The notes under the pieces are model-generated. The model searched no databases and was not told the origin of the DNA. It was given only the letters and a program-made list of their open reading frames with translations. This document shows, piece after piece, positions 7,903 to 14,189 of a stretch of 16,977 bases of DNA. Numbering within the stretch: position 1 is the first letter of the stretch; every line of letters begins with the position of its first letter. The translations under genes and the position numbers were made by a program. The stretch is from Candidatus Apopatocola equi. Its GTDB lineage: Bacteria; Bacillota; Clostridia; Oscillospirales; Oscillospiraceae. Location of the stretch: contig JAGHSH010000113.1 of NCBI GenBank assembly GCA_018065965.1, forward strand, positions 1 to 16,977. The letters run 5' to 3'.

Positions 7903-7922
7903 TAATGTATTTTCTTTTTGTC
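7888..7922 (-). repeat. Pair of 13-base direct repeats at the transport promoter
   Basis: TTTTCTTTTTGTC (+ strand) occurs at 7888-7900 and again at 7910-7922, a 22-base spacing of about two helical turns. The first copy overlaps the -35 box. The arrangement resembles tandem binding sites for an activator, but low-complexity T-rich sequence could also arise by slippage. Confidence 0.5.
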
Positions 7923-7971
7923 GATGTTTTTGTGTAGTTTGTGTTTTTTGCCGGATTCTGCGTGCCCTGCG

Positions 7972-9158
7972 GGATCATCCCCGCGTGTGCGGGGAAAAGA
8001 GATAGTCGGCAATCGTGCCTTTCTGCCAACCGGGATCATCCCCGCGTGTGCGGGGAAAAGGCCCTCTGCTGGGCTATGTTGAGCTGCTGTTGAGGATCAT
8101 CCCCGCGTGTGCGGGGAAAAGTCCAAATCGGACACACTGAACACATCGCCCAGAGGATCATCCCCGCATGTGCGGGGAAAAGCTCCCGGAACTCAGCGGG
8201 CGGGAACGCATTCTGGGATCATCCCCGCGAGTGCGGGGAAAGGCACTCAGAATTATAGATCTGCTGACCAAATTCGGGATTATCCCCGCGAGTGCGGGGA
8301 AAAGAACCATTCAGCGCCGATGTATGTGTCCTGATTGGGATCATCCCCGCGTGTGCGGGGAAAAGGCGTCCACGATCATCTTGCCCATGACGGCGTGAGG
8401 ATCATCCCCGCGTGTGCGGGGAAAAGCACATCACGTCGTCGTACGTGTCCTCAAAGTCGGGATCATCCCCGCGTGTGCGGGGAAAAGGCTGCCGCTGGCG
8501 ATTTCGGCAATGTGACTGTGGGATCATCCCCGCGTGTGCGGGGAAAAGCGTGCCTCCGTCCCCACGATCGCCAGCATCGGGGGATCATCCCCGCGTGTGC
8601 GGGGAAAAGTGGCGGCAGACGCAGGAATTCCCGTTTGTGCAGGGATCATCCCCGCGTGTGCGGGGAAAAGAAAACCATGCGTAACCATGCGTTTTTATGC
8701 GTAGGATCATCCCCGCGTGTGCGGGGAAAAGACGCTTGCGGTGACTTCTGCTGTTTCTGACCAGGGATCATCCCCGCGCGTGCGGGGAAAAGTGAAATAG
8801 AGTTTTCGGATAATGGCAAGGCATAGGATCATCCCCGCGTGTGCGGGGAAAAGTTAGTAACCTGCTGGATATTCAGGGGCGTGCGGGGATCATCCCCGCG
8901 TGTGCGGGGAAAAGTAGACCAGACCGCCGACATCGATTGCCTCAATGGGATCATCCCCGCGTGTGCGGGGAAAAGGCTGTCGGTATGAACTTCAAACAGG
9001 CCATGTAGGGATCATCCCCGCGTGTGCGGGGAAAAGATTTCGTCAGTAAAGACGGGCATCTCGCCGATAGGATCATCCCCGCGTGTGCGGGGAAAAGCCC
9101 AAGACCGAAAATAAGGGGGATCACCCTAAAGGATCATCCCCGCGTGTGCGGGGAAAAG
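7972..9158 (-). CRISPR. Type I-E CRISPR array, 20 repeats and 19 spacers
   Basis: Twenty 28-base repeats start every 61 bases without exception (7972, 8033, 8094 ... 9131), separated by 33 bases. On the minus strand each repeat has the stem CCCCGC/GCGGGG around ACAC and ends GATGATCC, the I-E form that gives the crRNA 5' handle, so the array is read on the minus strand like the cas genes. The base after GATCC (minus strand) is always C or T, making the true unit 29 + 32, the canonical I-E geometry. Variants: repeat at 8155 (loop ACAT), 8216 (loop ACTC and one end substitution), 8277 (loop ACTC and a handle substitution) and 8765 (loop ACGC). Three of these four lie in the 7972-side third, consistent with that being the old end. 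The array begins 53 bases after cas6e. All 19 spacers look different from each other. Confidence 0.98.
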
Positions 9159-9211
9159 CTGCAGCCGCTCTCCGGCCACATCTCTCGTCCCGGGCAACAA
9201 TGGCGCTGTCC
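9159..9211 (-). other. Short G+C-rich junction where a leader would be expected
   Basis: These 53 bases lie between the cas6e stop and the upstream end of the array. About two thirds are G or C (36 of 53 by hand count), unlike the AT-rich leaders usual for type I-E arrays, and no promoter boxes are visible. No residual repeat is recognisable. cas1 and cas2, which commonly occupy this position, are absent. Confidence 0.7.
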
Positions 9212-9859
9212 TCACGGCTCATTCCCCAGAACGGTAAGCAGACCGCAGCCGTAGGCCTTTTCTCTGCCGATGCCCTCGCAGAGCGTTTTTCGGAAGGCAT
9301 CGGCATCCGTGACGGTGAGAATGCCCTCAAAGGTCACCGAATGGAAGGAGACCTGCCGTCCGTTTTCATTGCCTTTGCGGAAGGAGACCCAGCGGCTTGC
9401 CGTTACGGTGTATTCGTCCTCGACCAGTGAGAATCCGTTTTTCACAGCGCGATCCGCCAGCCATTTTTCCTGCTGCGCCACGGTCACATGAGAGAGCACT
9501 TTCCCTCGCTTTCCCGTTTCATCTTTTTTGGCAATGACAGGATTGGCGGTCAGGCGGAAGCGGCGGCGTTCCCCGGTACGGATTCCGGACAGGAAGGCGT
9601 CATAGCTGCGGGATTCCCATTTCCCGCCTGTACCGAACTGCTCAGCCGCGGAGGTGAGATCCGGCCTGCTCTCGCTGAGAAGGAGCAGGACCGGTCTGCC
9701 GTTCAGTGTGTCCAGACGCCAGAGCTTTCTCTCGGAGGACCACCCGTCCGAATCGGAACGGAATGCATCCTCAATGGCTCCGTGAAGCAGATTGGGCGAG
9801 GCGAGGGCCATGGCGCAGCGCCGTTTTGCCGGGTCAAGTATCATCTTCGTCAGAACCAT
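9212..9859 (-). CDS. cas6e: Cas6e/CasE crRNA-processing endoribonuclease
   Basis: This 215-residue protein matches the Cas6e family: the N-terminal strand MVLTKMILDP, the conserved histidine in NLLHGAIED (H26, where the family's catalytic His lies) and the C-terminal glycine-rich segment GIGREKAYGCGLL. It cuts the repeat RNA at the base of the hairpin and stays on the crRNA in Cascade. The start at 9859 is chosen for its GGAGG site seven bases upstream and for agreement with family N-termini; a longer frame to 9880 adds non-homologous residues. It overlaps the end of cas5 by 26 bases. It is the last cas gene, with the array next on the same strand. Confidence 0.95.
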   Translation of the reverse strand: MVLTKMILDPAKRRCAMALASPNLLHGAIEDAFRSDSDGWSSERKLWRLDTLNGRPVLLLLSESRPDLTSAAEQFGTGGKWESRSYDAFLSGIRTGERRRFRLTANPVIAKKDETGKRGKVLSHVTVAQQEKWLADRAVKNGFSLVEDEYTVTASRWVSFRKGNENGRQVSFHSVTFEGILTVTDADAFRKTLCEGIGREKAYGCGLLTVLGNEP

Positions 9860-10517
9860 TGTCCACCTCCAGCAAGGCAAACGGATCGTGCTCCGTCTGC
9901 GGCGTTCCGGGAAGAATGACCTCCCGGTATTTACGATACGTATACTCCCGGTGATAGGGGCTGAAGGACACGGGAACGTCCCTGATCCGGGCAGCGCCCT
10001 TCATAGCGCTGTCCTCGTCCATGACGATCCGAAGCGGTCCTTCATCGGGGGTGAGGCGGGGCTCCCCGGCCAAAGCCGTCATCAGTTCCTCATCACGGAT
10101 CCCCAGCACCAGCGGCAGCGTGGGAGGGCAGGAACGACGGCCGAGGAAAAGCGGATAGGCAGGATGGGTGAGTGCATAGGCATACTGCGCCAGAAGCTCC
10201 CGATCCTCCGATTCCAGCCCGCAGAGAAAAACCGCGTCACTGAGATAATAGCGATGGGTCACGTAGGAGGTCACAGCGGAGTGTGCCATATGGAAATCAT
10301 GGAGATACTGTCCCTCCTTGTCCACCCGTACGCCGAATTTCAGCTCAGCAAGTCTGTATAGCGCGGCGGAGTCATCCCGCCTGATCCCCAGCGCCGCCGC
10401 GAGCAGGCCGAGAACGCCGCTTTTTGATGGCTCCCGCCCGGTCGAACGCGTGTCGAACTTTGAATCCACGCCCCACGCCTGCATCGGAGCCGCAAGGCGC
10501 AGAAGCAGTGTACTCAT
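9834..10517 (-). CDS. cas5: Cas5e/CasD Cascade subunit
   Basis: This 227-residue protein begins MSTLLLRLAAPMQAWG, the near-invariant Cas5e opening, and continues with the TRSTGREPSKSGVLGLLAAALG segment (broken here only by family-typical residues). Cas5 binds the crRNA 5' handle and joins Cas7 and Cas8e/Cse1 at the foot of Cascade. The start at 10517 gives an ATGA overlap with the cas7 stop, and GGCGGAAG lies just upstream. An in-frame GTG at 10535 adds six residues that do not match the family. Length is normal. Confidence 0.95.
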   Translation of the reverse strand: MSTLLLRLAAPMQAWGVDSKFDTRSTGREPSKSGVLGLLAAALGIRRDDSAALYRLAELKFGVRVDKEGQYLHDFHMAHSAVTSYVTHRYYLSDAVFLCGLESEDRELLAQYAYALTHPAYPLFLGRRSCPPTLPLVLGIRDEELMTALAGEPRLTPDEGPLRIVMDEDSAMKGAARIRDVPVSFSPYHREYTYRKYREVILPGTPQTEHDPFALLEVDNGSDEDDT

Positions 10518-11659
10518 TCTTCCGCCTTTCCGCACTGATCTGCCACAATGCTTTCCAGCCGCTCCAGCATGGCCTTCAGGGACAGCGCCTCGGCATGACC
10601 CTCCAGGGCCTGATCGCCGCAGCCGAGAGCGAAAACGGGAGCATCGGCGAAGCTGCCGTACATTTTCTCCGCATACTCCATCAGCACCTCGCAGGAGCGA
10701 GCCGCATAACCGCCTCTGTCATTCTTCACAGGGCTCTCAAAGGCGCCGGAGAAGTTCACGGGCTGATCCTCCCGAAGGGTGATATACACCATATCGGGCA
10801 GTGTGCGATTTGCAAAGGTGTTCTGCTTCCCGGTGGGCATGGAACGGACGAAGGCTTCCACGAAATTTCTGATGGCCTTCGCAGTATCAATTGTTGAATA
10901 GTCTTCCAATGCGCCCAGATTCACAGTTGCAAAACGATACATCGTAGCAGAATTAAATTCAGCAGCCTGAAGGAATGCGGCAGGGGACTGGTCCTTCTCG
11001 TCATCCATAGCCGTAAAATAGTCATACTCAGTATGAACGGCATGCGTAGAAATGGCGTGTGCCACCTGAGCGACTGCGTCAACATTCAACTGAGTCTGGC
11101 TCGCTACCATACGTCCGAAAAGAACAATCTCAACAGATGGGGTATCCATAAATGCCTTCAAATAGGCCGGGTCTGATTTCATCTTTTTCTTATCAGCTTT
11201 TTTCTTTCCGGTATCGTTAGATTTGCTATCTGAAGATTCCGTAAGGCTAACTACATTATTCTTGCAGTCGTCGTAAATTTTTTTTGCGACAGCGGCGATC
11301 TGCTCTCTTCCAACGAAAAACAGAGCTTCTGTCTCATCGTCCTTGTTGGGAATCCCTGCCAGCTGAAGAGCCTTTCTGGCCATAAGCAGTGCTGTGTCAT
11401 GCTCTTCGTCAGGGTGATCAGTCATAATCTGATCTGCGATCAGTTTCACCAACAGCTTTGTACGGCTGCCGAGTTCTTCGGGGGAAAAGATCTCTTTGAA
11501 ATACTTGCGCATGGCGTGCTTCCACGCCTGAGAGGATACGCGGGCACGCTCAACGCCGCCGTACACGGCGGTCTTGGGGCTGCCGGTATCATCCCGGTTC
11601 ACGCAGGAGGGGGGAACGGTCTGAATGGCATGGATGTCCAGATAAAGATGTTTCTTCAT
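10514..11659 (-). CDS. cas7: Cas7e/CasC Cascade backbone subunit
   Basis: This 381-residue protein opens with a Cas7e signature (LDIHAIQTVPPSCVNRDDTG, then PKTAVYGG and RVSSQAWKHAMR). Six copies normally line the crRNA in Cascade. A Lys/Ser/Asp-rich stretch around residues 145-165 (SSDSKSNDTGKKK then ADKKKMK) looks like a flexible insertion, and the gene is slightly longer than the ~363 residues of E. coli CasC. The DNA for the central part is clearly richer in A+T than the ends. An AGGA site overlapping the cse2 stop lies eight bases before the ATG, and the intergenic gap is five bases. Confidence 0.96.
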   Translation of the reverse strand: MKKHLYLDIHAIQTVPPSCVNRDDTGSPKTAVYGGVERARVSSQAWKHAMRKYFKEIFSPEELGSRTKLLVKLIADQIMTDHPDEEHDTALLMARKALQLAGIPNKDDETEALFFVGREQIAAVAKKIYDDCKNNVVSLTESSDSKSNDTGKKKADKKKMKSDPAYLKAFMDTPSVEIVLFGRMVASQTQLNVDAVAQVAHAISTHAVHTEYDYFTAMDDEKDQSPAAFLQAAEFNSATMYRFATVNLGALEDYSTIDTAKAIRNFVEAFVRSMPTGKQNTFANRTLPDMVYITLREDQPVNFSGAFESPVKNDRGGYAARSCEVLMEYAEKMYGSFADAPVFALGCGDQALEGHAEALSLKAMLERLESIVADQCGKAEE

Positions 11660-11664
11660 GGCAA

Positions 11665-12255
11665 TTATCCTTTCTCTTCGGTTTCGTTATCAAAGTGAAT
11701 ACGACAGAAATCTTCTCCCCAGCGGAGCTTTACGCTGTCGGCGGTGTCCGGGTTCTGGAACAGGAACAGGTCGCCTGCCAGCCGTCCGTAGTCCAGCGCG
11801 ATCCCTTCGGAACGGAGAAGTGAGATCAGCCCCCGCAGATGCTGGCTCAGCTCCGTCATATCGGAAGCGGTTGCAACCGGATAGAATCGCCGGGCGATCC
11901 GCTCCCGATCATCCGCTTCCTTATGGATCAGACGGGCGGCGGCAGCGCCCAGAGAGACGCCGCTGCGGTGCATGGGTTCGTTTTTGCGATCTTTTCCCTG
12001 CTGATGGAACGCAAAGTCGGTCAGGGCGATATATACCGCCCACTCTGCTCTGCTAATCTCTGTCCCGTGTCCCAGAAGCTCCTCCGGCATCCCCAGAAGA
12101 TATTCGCCCCAGAGCTCCGGGAACTTGCCGGGCGTATGTCCGATACCCCTGCGAAGGCGGGCAAGAGATGCTCTGACAGCACTGTCGTTCGTCGACTCCA
12201 GGAGTTGACGGACCTTTGCCTCGGTAAAAGACCGGATCTGTTTTGTAGCGCTCAA
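11665..12255 (-). CDS. cse2: Cse2/CasB Cascade small subunit
   Basis: The product (196 residues from the chosen start) has the Cse2 pattern: conserved ASLARLRRGIG near residue 30 and an Arg-rich helical body. Two copies normally form the belly of Cascade and hold the displaced DNA strand. The start is placed at a TTG (12255) because AGGAGG lies eight bases upstream; the in-frame GTG at 12264 directly abuts that site and cannot use it well. It lies 18 bases after the cse1 stop and five bases before cas7. Confidence 0.9.
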   Translation of the reverse strand: MSATKQIRSFTEAKVRQLLESTNDSAVRASLARLRRGIGHTPGKFPELWGEYLLGMPEELLGHGTEISRAEWAVYIALTDFAFHQQGKDRKNEPMHRSGVSLGAAAARLIHKEADDRERIARRFYPVATASDMTELSQHLRGLISLLRSEGIALDYGRLAGDLFLFQNPDTADSVKLRWGEDFCRIHFDNETEEKG

Positions 12256-12273
12256 TCGTTTCACCTCCTGATA

Positions 12274-13854
12274 TTATCTGTTTTTCAGTTTTGACATATT
12301 GATGTTGAACCACTGCATGGCGGTAGACGAGGAGTAATATCGCGGCTCGCTATTTTCCTCGACCTTTACGGTTTTTCCCACAAAAGCTGCCGGGCCTGCG
12401 TCTCGGACCATCTTCTCCGCCATTTTGCGGGCGATCTGCTCAGCCTCCTGTCTCCAGGGATCGATTCCGGCATCGGTGTCCTCGTCTTCTGCGTCAAGCG
12501 AGGCGAGCCAGCGGCGGAAGGGTATGTCGATCTCGTAATAATACTGCTCCTTTGCCTTCGGGGCGGGGAGCGCCTTTTTTTCGGGATCTCCGCCGGACGC
12601 AAAGAAAAGGTCGTTCGCCAGGGTGCCAAGATAGTAGGCGATGGTATCGCAGCGTGCTATCTCCTCCGTGATGAGAACGCGGTAATCTTCGCCCAGCTCG
12701 GAGAGAAGATTGGCGTGAAGCTGAAGTTTATCGTAATATATGTCTTCAACTGAAGATTGCTGAGAAGCGTCGTACTGGATATTTACTATCTCATAGCAAA
12801 GCATCTGCTTATGACTTAATATCCCAACTCTAACCAGCAGATTCTGCCAGTTGACCACTCCGGACAGGCCTTTTGCATCTGCAATTATTGTTGGGAATTC
12901 TCTCCACATTTGAGTTCCGCTATATGTTCGCAAATATTTATACTCGTCGCTTTTTGAATCATATTTCCATATTGCCATCGATTCATTTTTTGTTATGTCA
13001 TCGAAACAAATGCCGCCTTTTGCCGATTTATAGCGACGAACCACGCCTTGATCTTTCTCAAAAAGACCATATCGTGAATGTGCTGACAGAACAGCAACCG
13101 GATCGTGCGGAAGAGCAATTTTACGGACTTCCTCTGTATCATTCCATCGGGTTTCCCAGCTTGCAGACCCAATATCCCACGGTTCACCGTTATAGTCCAG
13201 AAGGACAAAATTCAACATGAGAGTGTCGAAAAGCGTGTTCCCTTTCGCAAGGATTGCGGCAAATCGCCCGAGCCATGCAACTCCCAAACCGGTTTTCAAT
13301 GTATTGTCATCATATTGATTCATACAAATCAACCAGCGCGCCAGTTCAGCGTTGGAAAGATAGTCTTTCGATGCCCCACTTCTCTCCGCAAAAAGTCTGA
13401 TTTTATTTCCGCTCTCAGAGATTGCCCCGTTTATTTTTTTGATTGGTTCAGATTGTGGACGGGATGCGTTATCTCTGATTTTTGCTGCCTGCCAGAACGG
13501 TCTCTCCGGATGGAACAACCAGAAGTTGTCCCTTTGCTGTTCCAAGTAGGCATTCAGCGGTTTTTCGGGAAATTTCCCAAGCTGCCAGAGCTCCGCCCAA
13601 CGATCCAGTGCTCCGTCCGAATCTTCGATGCCTGCAGGATTTCCCTCTGCGTCCACGCGTTCAAACACGGCATGCAGGATGGCCAGTAAAAGACGCAGGA
13701 CGGCGGCGTTTTGCGTAGGCAGTTCTCCCGAAAGTTCGCGGAATTCATGGGAGCGGATCAGTGCATCGGTCAGGGATACTTCCTCCACTACGCAGTCCTC
13801 GCGCATCACGCGGATCCACGGCTCTGCCAGAAGATTGAATTCACAGTCATTCAC
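12274..13854 (-). CDS. cse1: Cse1/CasA (Cas8e) PAM-recognising large subunit
   Basis: This 526-residue protein begins with the family hallmark FNLLAEPWI and has the long N-terminal body and C-terminal helical bundle of Cse1, the Cascade subunit that reads the PAM and recruits Cas3. It starts at a GTG in a GTGA overlap with the preceding ORF, with AAGGAG nine bases upstream. The central part (roughly 12720-13470) is much poorer in G+C than the flanks: two sampled 60-base lines count 37% and 33%, against 58% at 12481-12540. This hints at allelic replacement within the gene. No frame disruption is visible. Confidence 0.95.
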   Translation of the reverse strand: MNDCEFNLLAEPWIRVMREDCVVEEVSLTDALIRSHEFRELSGELPTQNAAVLRLLLAILHAVFERVDAEGNPAGIEDSDGALDRWAELWQLGKFPEKPLNAYLEQQRDNFWLFHPERPFWQAAKIRDNASRPQSEPIKKINGAISESGNKIRLFAERSGASKDYLSNAELARWLICMNQYDDNTLKTGLGVAWLGRFAAILAKGNTLFDTLMLNFVLLDYNGEPWDIGSASWETRWNDTEEVRKIALPHDPVAVLSAHSRYGLFEKDQGVVRRYKSAKGGICFDDITKNESMAIWKYDSKSDEYKYLRTYSGTQMWREFPTIIADAKGLSGVVNWQNLLVRVGILSHKQMLCYEIVNIQYDASQQSSVEDIYYDKLQLHANLLSELGEDYRVLITEEIARCDTIAYYLGTLANDLFFASGGDPEKKALPAPKAKEQYYYEIDIPFRRWLASLDAEDEDTDAGIDPWRQEAEQIARKMAEKMVRDAGPAAFVGKTVKVEENSEPRYYSSSTAMQWFNINMSKLKNR

Positions 13855-14189
13855 GTGCTTTCACTCCTTTCATATATCAATCCTAATTCCTTTTCGTATC
13901 GGACATGATATCCGCCGAATTCCCGTTCAGCATTCTCATCCAGCAGGAAAACCAGTTCTCCCTTCAGCCAGGGGGATTCCTGCCACGGAGAGAGGAGACG
14001 GTCATTTTCCTGCTCCAGTGCGTCAACGGTTTCGCCCAGATGCTTATATCTGCAAAATACACCCGGCAGCCTGAGCCGCTGCCTTGCCACTGCTTTTCCT
14101 TCCTCATGGGCGGGTACCGAATCCGCCCGCAGTTCGGCATCCGAGACCCACGGAAGGAAACCGATTTTTCCGTCTTTCAATCTGCGCAT
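13851..14189 (-). CDS. cas3: Detached Cas3 C-terminal domain (probable frameshift product)
   Basis: This 112-residue ORF lies between cas3 and cse1. Its ATG overlaps the cas3 stop in a TGATG junction and it has no ribosome binding site of its own. The sequence (MRRLKDGKIGFLPW at the start, WLKGELVFLLDENA, then a GGYHVRYEKELGLIYE end) looks like the Cas3 C-terminal cap domain seen in full-length I-E Cas3. Adding one base between the GAC and CTG codons just before the junction would join it in frame to cas3 and give about 890 residues, close to the usual I-E Cas3 length. It may be translated by stop-restart coupling and work as a separate subunit, or be a dead fragment. Domain identity rests on recall of the family, not on a search. 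An upstream in-frame GTG at 14192 is an alternative start. Confidence 0.65.
   Translation of the reverse strand: MRRLKDGKIGFLPWVSDAELRADSVPAHEEGKAVARQRLRLPGVFCRYKHLGETVDALEQENDRLLSPWQESPWLKGELVFLLDENAEREFGGYHVRYEKELGLIYERSEST

Noticed and set aside
7865..7971. AT-rich stretch on the left side of the array as the CRISPR leader
   Set aside because: The repeat orientation (GATGATCC handle and PAM-derived base) puts the leader side at 9158. The AT-rich DNA is explained by the promoter of the binding-protein gene.
9192..9211. Remnant of an extra repeat next to cas6e
   Set aside because: Aligned at the next 61-base step (9192) only a few bases agree with the repeat start and no hairpin stem is present.
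8107..9254. Open frames running through the CRISPR array with repeated protein motifs
   Set aside because: They are produced by the 61-base periodicity of repeats; there is no ribosome binding site and the repeated peptide is only translated repeat.
13105..13689. + strand open frame of 194 codons opposite cse1
   Set aside because: It is antisense to a convincing Cse1 gene, lacks a ribosome binding site and has no recognisable domain.
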